A stretch of 64,000 bases of DNA, taken from positions 1,178,001 to 1,242,000 of the forward strand of contig CAWUFC020000002.1 in NCBI GenBank assembly GCA_963921335.3, given 5' to 3'. The stretch comes from CAWUFC02 sp963921335 (lineage in GTDB: Bacteria > Pseudomonadota > Gammaproteobacteria > Pseudomonadales > Halieaceae). A model generated the notes under the pieces. That model saw nothing but the letters and a program-made list of their open reading frames with translations, was not told where the DNA came from and did no database searches. Shown here one piece after another: positions 1-8,200 of the stretch. How positions within the stretch are numbered: position 1 is the first letter of the stretch; the number at the start of each line of letters is the position of its first letter. Position numbers and translations under genes: made by a program.

Positions 1-834
1 GTTGTGTCTTTCGAAGGTGGCGCAGGTTCAACAATCAATATTCCTGGGCTAACGGTCGATTACATGTGGCTACGCTTGTTCTATGCCTCGTCGCAGATAG
101 GTGGCATAGGCCTGCAGGAAGACTATGACTTTCCCACACCTATACCCGGCCATGAGATTGATCTAAGGGCCACAGACAGCAACAATTCGGAGTACCGCAT
201 CTTTGGCAAACTGCAGTCGTTGGAACGGGTCACCACTGAAGTAGCCGAGTGCGGCAGCATTGAGCTACCTTCGGAGCCAGAATTCCAGGAAAGTAACATT
301 TACCAGTGCGCAGACTTCAACAAGGCGGGTCGCGTCGATGCCAAATCTCAAGCCGACCTGGACGCCTATATGAGTGGGGGATACGGCAATGTGGGCGACG
401 GCATCCTTAAGAATTTGCGCGTTCGTTTTACGCCAGAGAATGATGTCGAGATCATCAGCCCCTGCTCAGTCAGGGTGCAGGGAGAAAAGAACGTCCCTCT
501 ACAATTGGACAATCTGACGGTTCTGGCTGGCGGCGCGGCCCAGGTGCGGCCGAGGAGCGGAGAAATGACCGTTAGCAATAAATTAACGATCGTATCGCGC
601 GATCAAACCGCGCTGCTAACCGCCAAATCAGCAGTCAGCGTTGGAGAGTTATGCCTTCAAGGCTCTTCTGCAAAGATCAAATCTCTAGGCCTCACTAGCG
701 CAGAATCTGCCACGTTAGTGAGCTCAGACAATGAGCTCCAGGGCATTCAAAATCTCAGTTTGGATGGCAGTGTACTGACACTTAGGCCAAAGTCTGTAAA
801 AGACGAACAAGAAGACAATACAGCTTCCCAGTAA
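1..834 (+). CDS. Unknown protein, 5' end cut by the window edge
   Basis: The frame is open from the first base, so the gene probably begins upstream; the GTG at base 4 has no visible ribosome site. About 277 residues are readable. I do not recognise the family. The first 120 residues hold three widely spaced cysteines. The last 120 residues alternate short hydrophobic and polar stretches rich in Ser, Leu and Val, as in beta-helix or beta-sandwich exported proteins. The C-terminus is polar (KDEQEDN). No catalytic motif is visible. It could be the end of a large surface or exported protein, but that is an inference from composition only. Confidence 0.6.
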   Translation, partial: VVSFEGGAGSTINIPGLTVDYMWLRLFYASSQIGGIGLQEDYDFPTPIPGHEIDLRATDSNNSEYRIFGKLQSLERVTTEVAECGSIELPSEPEFQESNIYQCADFNKAGRVDAKSQADLDAYMSGGYGNVGDGILKNLRVRFTPENDVEIISPCSVRVQGEKNVPLQLDNLTVLAGGAAQVRPRSGEMTVSNKLTIVSRDQTALLTAKSAVSVGELCLQGSSAKIKSLGLTSAESATLVSSDNELQGIQNLSLDGSVLTLRPKSVKDEQEDNTASQ

Positions 835-1008
835 CTAGTCATGTAAGCGGTCCTGTAGCGCCCGCACAGGCATGGAATCCAACCTCCCCTCGGGGTTGGT
901 ATGCGTTCTAAAAGCTGGCAGATTTGGGGTGGCGGCACCAGATATTGGAATGTCCCAACAAATGAGCATACAGCGCTAGATGCTAAAGCGGATCGATATT
1001 GCTCTGCC

Positions 1009-1037
1009 TTGACTTGAGAGGCTATTTTCAGCAAAAT
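1009..1037 (+). promoter_or_regulatory. Promoter of the tRNA-Met gene
   Basis: A -35 box TTGACT (1009-1014) and a -10-like box CAAAAT (1032-1037) are separated by exactly 17 bp. A GC-rich stretch (GCGCGCC) follows just downstream, where transcription would start. GC-rich discriminators are typical of stable-RNA promoters under stringent control. The tRNA begins about 40 bp further on. Confidence 0.6.
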
Positions 1038-1078
1038 GCGCGCCTTTCGCGCACTGCCGCGAACTGTCCAAATGATGT

Positions 1079-1155
1079 GGCTACGTAGCTCAGCTGGTTA
1101 GAGCACAGCATTCATAATGCTGGGGTCGGTGGTTCAAGTCCACCCGTAGCTACCA
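1079..1155 (+). tRNA. tRNA-Met (CAT), elongator
   Basis: The cloverleaf is readable: the acceptor stem GGCTACG pairs with CGTAGCT, the anticodon stem CAGCA/TGCTG encloses the loop TTCATAA, and a GGTTCAAGTCC T-arm follows. CCA is encoded. The anticodon is CAT. The acceptor and D-arm closely match the enterobacterial elongator tRNA-Met (metT type) rather than the initiator, which lacks the first acceptor pair. It stands alone; the 240 bp before it and 265 bp after it hold no gene I can support apart from its promoter. Confidence 0.95.
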
Positions 1156-1420
1156 CCTCAAAAATCAGAATTTGCACTAAATATCAAAAGCTTACAGGCC
1201 TTTCTAATCGAGAATAGCGGCTTAAGGTAAGCTAATCTGCGACCAGCAGCATAACTGAGTTTTTGTGAACGTTGGATCATCGCGCCATCCACTACACGTG
1301 CACTTCATGCTCTCAACGGTGGGGCTTGGAGAAAATGATTCATTGCTGTTAATGGTCTATAACTACTAAGCCATAAGAATTACGAAACTCCCCTGTTATA
1401 TTCAAAAGGTAGACACCAAC

Positions 1421-2569
1421 ATGCGCAGACACTTGCTTCTGGCAACTTTATTCGTCTTCCCTGTCCTAAGTCTTGCCTCACCACCGGGTATGGTGGCGTT
1501 CTTTGACGCATCCAGTTGCCCTGCGAACTGGTCACAGCCACCACAAGCCCAAGGGAGGATGCTTGTTGTCGGCTCCTATGGTAATCCAACTGGTTTCTCG
1601 ATCGGTCTGGATAACGGCCTTCCACCTTTAGGAGATGGAGGCGTGCCAACACATAACCACTGCTTTCGATCGACTTTTTCGACGGACGAAGATGGCCTGT
1701 GCGGCTTGCCAGGCACCAATGAATCAGGCATGAAATCAGGCACGTTCGCCGTTATCGGTGTTACAGACGATGCCGATGCAGATCTGCCCTTTATGCAGCT
1801 GCCGGCCTGTGAGTACAGTGGCACCGCGACGGACAATCTACCAAAGGGCACAATTTCCTACATGAACTCGGCGTCTTGCCCAAGCGGCTGGCAGGCACTG
1901 GCGGACTATGCTCGACGGACCATCGTCGCAGTCGATAGTACACAAACCATTCCAGGCATAGCAGGTGATCAAGCGGACGCAACTCTTGAGTACTCTGCGG
2001 TTCACGCACACAGCATGTCAGGATCCGTAACCGTGAATGACACTCAGTTTATTCTAGTTTCCGGTTCCACATGCTCGACTAAATACGCCAAAGCCGGCAA
2101 CTACGACTTCACATGCAATGCGGAGGTTGGGGGTAATGGAGATGGCATCGGAGAAGATATGCTGCGCATTCCAGCCGCCTCATACGGTTTGTGCAAGAAA
2201 CTTTCAGCGCCATCCAGTAAAGCACTGCCTCCATCCAATATGATCGTATTCTTTGAAGCCACTGCCTGTCCGGTTGGTTGGACAGAGGTTGTCACTATGA
2301 CGAACCGCTTTTTGATCGGACTGCCGGATGACGGCAAGCCGGGCATCGCTTACGGCGGCAAGCATTTGGATGACCTCGAAACGCGGAGCCACGAACACGG
2401 CGCCTCCTCTGATACGATAAACTTTCCCGCGCAAAACGTGACCGCATGGAATGGTAAGACTGGTGTGAAATTAGGCGCTAGTGGCAACTATGCAAAGTTC
2501 AGCGGGGGCACGACCCTGTCTTCGGCCACGCCAGCCTACGTGCAGCTATTGGGCTGCAGGAAAAACTAA
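1421..2569 (+). CDS. Exported protein with three phage-tail-collar-like repeats
   Basis: The 382-residue product opens with a clear Sec signal peptide (MRRHLLLATLFVFPVLSLAS). Three repeats follow, near residues 24, 145 and 273. Each has the pattern F/Y-x-x-x-x-CP-x-x-W followed by R-x-x-V/I-G/A (CPANW, CPSGW, CPVGW), and each is followed about 30-40 residues later by an H-x-H pair (THNHCF, HAHSMS, HEHGAS). This matches the layout of phage tail-collar/microcystin-dependent protein domains, here in triplicate and exported. The gene ends tail to tail with a secreted protease gene, overlapping by 4 bp. The function is unknown; adhesion or ligand binding is a guess from the fold. Confidence 0.7.
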   Translation: MRRHLLLATLFVFPVLSLASPPGMVAFFDASSCPANWSQPPQAQGRMLVVGSYGNPTGFSIGLDNGLPPLGDGGVPTHNHCFRSTFSTDEDGLCGLPGTNESGMKSGTFAVIGVTDDADADLPFMQLPACEYSGTATDNLPKGTISYMNSASCPSGWQALADYARRTIVAVDSTQTIPGIAGDQADATLEYSAVHAHSMSGSVTVNDTQFILVSGSTCSTKYAKAGNYDFTCNAEVGGNGDGIGEDMLRIPAASYGLCKKLSAPSSKALPPSNMIVFFEATACPVGWTEVVTMTNRFLIGLPDDGKPGIAYGGKHLDDLETRSHEHGASSDTINFPAQNVTAWNGKTGVKLGASGNYAKFSGGTTLSSATPAYVQLLGCRKN

Positions 2570-3216
2570 AGCCTGCTTAGTCCCTTGGATATTTCACACA
2601 AAGAGAGAGCGGTGAGCCCCCCTGTATCCGCGCACTGATCGTCACCACATCTGGGGCACATAACGGGCTGGCTCACCGAGCCATCGCAAATACTGCATTC
2701 ACCTTCGCAGATGTGATGGGCGCCCAGCAAATGCGCTATCTCATGCGTGATAGCACCGATGTGTGCCATCTCCACTGCGGCGACTGCATGCGTAGGAGAG
2801 ATGTAGACAATAGGCCCAGGCCAGGCGACACCCGCTGGACTACCATCAATAGTACCAACGACCCACACAACTACGTCTTGGGCGGCCCATGCGGGATCAT
2901 TGCACTTCTTTATTGCCATTTCACGAAGAATATCGCTGCGGTCCTGACTAGCAGGCTCGGGCGAGTTAGGGAGAATTGTGATCGTCATCTTCAGATTGAC
3001 GGGACTTTTGTCAAATTGTGATTCGTATCCAGGAATAAAATCGCTGAGCCAATCGCCTGAACCCGGCGTGGCAAGACCGACACGCAACAGCTGTTGTGTC
3101 GGGTTCTGGGGCATTAAACAATTGGTGCTGTCTATCATTTCTACGTCTGGAACATCTGATGCCAAAGAGACTGTTCCGAGCATCAAAAAAAAGAGGCATA
3201 AGCAGGCATTCTTCAT
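2566..3216 (-). CDS. Exported zinc metalloprotease of the metzincin type
   Basis: The 216-residue protein has a signal peptide (MKNACLCLFFLMLGTVSLAS) and an extended zinc motif HEIAHLLGAHH, which is HExxHxxGxxH, near residues 155-165. The C-terminal 50 residues hold about nine cysteines arranged in pairs, suggesting a disulfide-stabilised tail. The layout recalls reprolysin-like (M12B) metzincins, although it is short for that family and no clear Met-turn is visible. It probably acts in the periplasm or outside the cell. The gene converges on the tail-collar-repeat gene. Confidence 0.75.
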   Translation of the reverse strand: MKNACLCLFFLMLGTVSLASDVPDVEMIDSTNCLMPQNPTQQLLRVGLATPGSGDWLSDFIPGYESQFDKSPVNLKMTITILPNSPEPASQDRSDILREMAIKKCNDPAWAAQDVVVWVVGTIDGSPAGVAWPGPIVYISPTHAVAAVEMAHIGAITHEIAHLLGAHHICEGECSICDGSVSQPVMCPRCGDDQCADTGGLTALSLCEISKGLSRL

Positions 3217-3450
3217 TGGTTACATCCTCAACACACTGCCGTAAGTGTAGACCTATTTATCCCAGTTTATGCGGGCAGTTGGCGGATCAAGTGACTTTCA
3301 CCCCTCCAGGCCAGCCAAAACGCGAGAGAGATTTCCGCTAATAGAGGGTTCGCAGCTAAGCCCTGCTGAGCATGGCGAGCATCGCCGAACCCAGGTCACA
3401 AAGCTGATCATTGCCGCAATCTGAAAACTGCATTCTGATATGTTCATCCG

Positions 3451-4346
3451 GTGATCAAAATTGGAATTATCAGCGACAATCCCAGCGCAATATTGGCAGG
3501 CATATTGGAGCAGGCCGGTTATGTGGCGGTACACTTCCCGACCGATCAGCTGCCGCCACAGAGCGATGAGGATATCGCAGCTTGGGTGCTGGATTGCACG
3601 GATCCCGATCCGGTGGCAGAGATAGTGGCAGAACTCGAACCCCTGCTTGTGCTCAGTAACCGACCCGCCCACGCGGCCACTGCGCCCTACCGGGAGTGGT
3701 GCCAGCGGGTTTTGCGGCAACTGGACAAATGGTGTGCCGACCTGTGGCAGGAATCTACCGACAGTGACACCACACCAGAAGGCTTTGCGGAATTAGCTGG
3801 CTGCTGGCAGGCTCCACCGGCGCCACAGAGGCTGTAGCCGAGTTCCTGAACGAGCTGCAACCCTCTCCACCCCTGGCCTTTCTATATGCACAGCATATAG
3901 ATGAAGCCCACCAGGCCATGCTCGCCACCGTAGCACGGGCTAACCCCCAATATAGCGGCGGCTTGTTGCTTGGTCGGCAATGGCTCAATCCCTTCCGCGT
4001 GTATGTGATACCCGCCAGCTGCCAGGTCGGTTTTGCAACCGGTGGTGAGATATTCAGCACCCGCGAAGCATGGCCCGGCCTGGCAAAGCCGGACCTGAAT
4101 GCATTGATGGCCATCCTGTCCGGCTTACCCAGGCCCCTGGATGGCGTCATTCTGTTCAGCGGCGCCGGGGAAGATGGCGCGCGAGGTATGGCAGCCCTTG
4201 CGCCAAGGGGTACACGCCTATGGAGCCAGTCTCCACAGAGTGCCGTGGCACCCTCCATGCCCAATGCGGCACAACAGCATGCGCGCCTCTCCCGGCAGGG
4301 ATCACCGCGCGAATTGGCCCAAGCCCTACTGGAAATCTACCGCTAG
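3451..4346 (+). pseudogene. chpB: CheB/ChpB-type chemoreceptor methylesterase, frameshifted
   Basis: CheB enzymes remove methyl groups from chemoreceptor glutamates. Here the protein is split. An N-terminal half (3451 to about 3797, degenerate receiver-like, MIKIGIISDNP) reads in one frame, and the catalytic half reads one base back. The catalytic half keeps the whole active site: LLAGSTGATEAV (Ser nucleophile loop), LYAQHIDEAH (His) and FSGAGEDGARGM (Asp). One extra base near 3797 would join the halves as ELAWLLAGSTG. The gene lies on the strand opposite the rest of the Pil-Chp operon, whereas in Pseudomonas chpB sits between chpA and chpC. It is either a recent pseudogene or a one-base sequence error; the intact catalytic residues favour a very recent lesion or an error. 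Confidence 0.75.
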
Positions 4347-4382
4347 TATTGTGAAGCAGTTCTCATTTTGGGACATGAGTCA

Positions 4383-4406
4383 CTAAACCGTTCACAAGTG
4401 GTTTAG
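4383..4406 (+). promoter_or_regulatory. Perfect inverted repeat upstream of a small DNA-binding-like gene
   Basis: CTAAACC (4383-4389) and GGTTTAG (4400-4406) form a perfect 7-bp inverted repeat around a 10-bp centre, between the end of chpB and the gene starting at 4461. Two arms centred 17 bp apart would suit a dimeric regulator. A weak hairpin is equally possible, and there is no T-tract to make it a terminator. Its role is an inference. Confidence 0.3.
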
Positions 4407-4460
4407 GCGGTCCAAATTCGGCGCTATGTTAGAGACAGATCACGCGACACAGGTGCTGCC

Positions 4461-4847
4461 GTGCAGGCAACGCAACCCGCTAACGGGCAACAGACTACAT
4501 ACCACCAGCTCAGCAAGGCTGGCCTTGAAGCGATTCCAGCCAAGAGCCCCCATCGCAAGTACATGGTATTACTGGTCATGCACCTGGTAGAAACGGACGA
4601 CGCCACGGTACTCTGTGACGCAGCCGACTGCAGCGAACGCACCCTGCACTACGTGAAGAAAAGGCTCAGCAAAGATGACGGTGTCATTATCAATTACGAC
4701 CGCACTGCCGGCCGTTACGTGGTCATACAGTCGGGTGTTTTAAACCTGGCCAGAATCGCGGAGTTGATGCAGCGGCTTTACCCCGCCCGTATTGCCTACA
4801 TTCGGGCCCTGGGTGAACGCACTCGTAATCAGCGCGAGGCCGGGTAA
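4461..4847 (+). CDS. Small protein with winged-helix-like character
   Basis: The 128-residue product starts at GTG with AGGTG a few bases upstream. The middle part (roughly residues 30-90) reads like a winged helix: predicted helices around YMVLLVMHLVE and CSERTLHYVKKRL, then a beta-hairpin-like INYDRTAGRYVV. I do not recognise a named family. It lies between chpB and chpC, and the inverted repeat at 4383-4406 just upstream could be its own operator. It ends 14 bp before the converging end of chpC. A DNA-binding role is inferred from helix pattern only. Confidence 0.55.
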   Translation: MQATQPANGQQTTYHQLSKAGLEAIPAKSPHRKYMVLLVMHLVETDDATVLCDAADCSERTLHYVKKRLSKDDGVIINYDRTAGRYVVIQSGVLNLARIAELMQRLYPARIAYIRALGERTRNQREAG

Positions 4848-4861
4848 ATCATTAAAAATGC

Positions 4862-5245
4862 TCAAGCACTGGCATAGAGTCGTTCGAACTCACTAAACCA
4901 GGTTGCACCATCCAGTTCTTCCAGGTCAGCGGCGCTCACCCGCCGGTGTTCACCAATGCCGTCAAATGCCAGTGCCCTGAAAGCGGGGTCACAGTAGGCA
5001 GCGGCGCGACACACTGCCACCGACTTCCACTGCTCAGGCTGCAGAACAGGCAGGCCACAGAAACCCTCGAGCGAATCCAGCGATAAAGCATGCCCGCGCC
5101 AGCTCAGCTCCTGAGGCGGACTCTCCGGCTCCTGCTCCAACACACGCACCTCTGCCAGTAACTCCAGGGGTAGCACGACCCGTCGACCGTCGGCCAGCGG
5201 CAGCAGTGCAATGTCCAGATGTTCTTCCGAGTTTTGTCCTGTCAT
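4862..5245 (-). CDS. chpC: CheW-like coupling protein, ChpC type
   Basis: The 127-residue protein is about the length of one CheW domain. It shows the beta-rich opening LPLADGRRVVLPLELLAEVRV, which resembles CheW proteins that bridge chemoreceptors to the CheA-type kinase. It is the last gene of the minus-strand Pil-Chp operon, 13 bp after chpA, which supports the ChpC assignment. In Pseudomonas, ChpC feeds additional receptor input into the twitching system. The sequence is divergent, so the family call rests partly on position. A ribosome site (GGAGA) lies just before the ATG. Confidence 0.65.
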   Translation of the reverse strand: MTGQNSEEHLDIALLPLADGRRVVLPLELLAEVRVLEQEPESPPQELSWRGHALSLDSLEGFCGLPVLQPEQWKSVAVCRAAAYCDPAFRALAFDGIGEHRRVSAADLEELDGATWFSEFERLYASA

Positions 5246-5258
5246 TTGAATGTCTCCT

Positions 5259-8200
5259 TTAACCGGCCATTGCTACCTGGCCCAGGTACTGTTCAATCAC
5301 AGCCCGCATACCCTCAGCACTGTTAGAGCCCTTGGCCATAAAATCAGTGGCGCCCACGCGCTGGGCCTCGTTGCGATGCTTTTCGCCGTCACGGGATGAC
5401 ACCACCACCGTGGGAATATCCTCCAGCACCGGCGCCCGCCTCAGGTTGGCGATAAAATCGAAGCCATTCATATTCGGCATTTCCAGATCCGTGAAGATAA
5501 AGTCCGGTAAACGGGTGGTTTCAGAAAGGAAATCAAGCGCCTCTTCACCATCGATCGCTGTAATCACTTCGTAACCCATACTGCGCAGTCGCTTCTCATA
5601 GGTTTTCCGCATCATCACCGAGTCGTCAACACAGAGAATCAAGGTGTTGTCGTCAGCCTCGACACTGGTCGCTTCCGACACGGATTCCTGGTAGTTCAAC
5701 TGGCGAATCAGCTCGTTGAGGTCAAGCGCCAAAACCGGCTGGCCATCAGGTTTCAGTGAGCCGCCGGCTATACCGGGCACTCCGCTGAACTGTGCGCCAA
5801 GACTGCGAATAACCAACTCCTCCGCATTGGTCACTGAATCTACGTAGAAGGCCACGCGGCGCGCGCCGTGATGCGCAAACAACACCGGCACGAATTCCGG
5901 CATTTCAACCACCCGCAGTGCCGGCAGTGTTCCGCGCACAACACCGAGGTAATGCAATTCGTAATCCTCGTCGCGGAAAGACAGGACGCCGCGCGGCAAC
6001 CGGGCCTGCCGATGTACTTCATCGCGATGTCGAAAATCAGATCCATCCAGTGAAGTCAGCGGCACTGCAATCTCCTCCTCACCAATGCTCGCCAGTAGCG
6101 CGCCATTCACCATAATGCTGGCTGGCACACAAATATCGAACTGGGTGTAGAAGCCGGGTTTGGACTGGACATCGATATTACCGCCCATCTGCAGGACAGA
6201 CTGGTACACCGCGTCCATACCAACACCGCGTCCGGATATCTCGGTCACCTGCTCGGCAGTAGACAACCCACTTCGAAAAATAAGCCGCATTGCCTCTTCA
6301 TCACTGAGCTTGTCTGCACCCTGCACAAGATCAGACTGCTCGGCCTTCTCGCGCAGCCGCTCGGGATCCAGGCCGTGACCATCGTCGATCAGGCGAATAA
6401 TAAACTCCGATCCGCGACGAAAGATCACTAGTGATATTTTGCCGGTTTCACTTTTACCGGCAGCCCGTCGCTCGGCTGGCGTACCAATGCCATGGTCCAC
6501 ACTGTTGCGCAGCATGTGCTCCAGCGCAACTCGCAGCTGCTCAAAAACGGTGACATCTAGTCCCCCTTCCTCGCAGGTGATCTCAAACTCGACCTGCCTG
6601 CCAAGCTGGCGGCTGACTTGATGCACCAGTCGGTGAAAACCCGGGCCCAGCTTGGAAAAGCTTACCAGGCGCAGCAGCCGCAATTCCGACTGGCTGTTCT
6701 CAATCAACCTGGACAAACCCATCGCCTCGCCCATGGCCAGGCCAATATATTCTCCCAGCTCACGCGCCTCTTCGTGCAGGTCAAAGGCTGCTTCCCGCAG
6801 GATGGCGGCAAGGCTTTGTTTCTCAGTGAGACGGTCCATTTCCAGCGGATCAAATTGCTCCGTATCGGAAATTTCCTCAGTCCTGGTCTGGATTTCGGTA
6901 TCGAGTTGTAAGGACAGTTTGTCGACCAGGTCCTGTACACGCCGCGCCAGCCCCATCACTTGTTGCTGGCCCTGGGCGCCCCGGTCGAGTGACCTGCGAC
7001 AACGCACGTTGCCCATAGAGACTTCCAGCCCCGTATCCAGCAGGCGGTCAATTCGGCCCGTAGCAACCCTTATATTATCGACCCGCTCCGGCGCATCCTG
7101 TTCGGGGAGCTCCTCCTGCGCCTGATTATCCTCTGCCTCCGCCTGCTCAGGACCCCAGTCACTGCGGCTGGCGAGCATGGCTGCACTTGCCTCGTGAAGT
7201 TCACTGACAACCTGGTAGACCAACTCGAGTGCCGCATCATCCAGGCTCTTCATCTCAATGGGCTCGAGACGCGATTCAACATCGTGAACCAGACCGCCGA
7301 ACGTGTGTACACCAACGGAATTGGCGCCACCTTTCATGGTATGTAGAGTGTTTCGCAGTGACTGCAGTGCCGATTCCTGCCTATCCGCCAGCTCGCTGGC
7401 CGAGGTATCCATAGCCTCCAGATATTCAGGCAGCGTTTCCAAAAACAGGTCCAGCAACTCCTGGTCAATTTCCTCAACCGCTGAGGTCACCGCCTGGCTC
7501 TCCGGCGCGCGTTCTCCCAGGCCCAGAAGTTGTTCTGGGGTATGTTCAGGTCCAGACTTTGGGTAGTGGAGTACCTCCGCTAACGGTGCGGGCGATTGTT
7601 CGGGAGGTTCCTCCGTGAATTCTTGCCCCGTCTCTTCTGGCTCCTCTTCCCCTTCGTCCTGTGTCTCCGATGCCTCCAGCAGGTCCGGGTTAAACTCAAC
7701 TTCAGCGAGTTCATAACCTGGTCGTTCAGCCGTCACCTCGAACTGCATCAGTTCACTGACCGGCATTTCGCCCAGACCCTGTTCTGGACGTACTGTTACT
7801 TCAGGCAACTGCAGAGTCATCTGGATGAATTCACGCACATCCCGATGGATCGCAGCGGCGCTGTCGGTATCAGATTCAAGGTCTTCTTCCAGCAGGGTTT
7901 CCAGATAGCGCCCCAGTTCCTGTACCACATCGGCTGACAGTGGAAACTTGAAAAATTCACCGTGACCATTGTCGACCAGTCCAAATACCGCATTACTGGC
8001 CAATTGCTCGATCACTGGAAGATCCAGGAAATGCGAGAGTACCGATCGGTCCATTTCAAGCAGGTCGCCGTTGCGCAACTCCACCAGAGCGGGCACCAGC
8101 GCACGTAACAGGATTAGGGCGCGCCCGCAGACATTGCCCATGTCATCACGCGGAGCGGTGTTTTCGAAAAGTTCTATCAACCCGTCGAGAATGTCGACTG

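Noticed and set aside
6652..7125. Several long plus-strand open frames across chpA
   Set aside because: They are antisense shadows of a GC-rich kinase gene, Ser/Arg-rich and without motifs.
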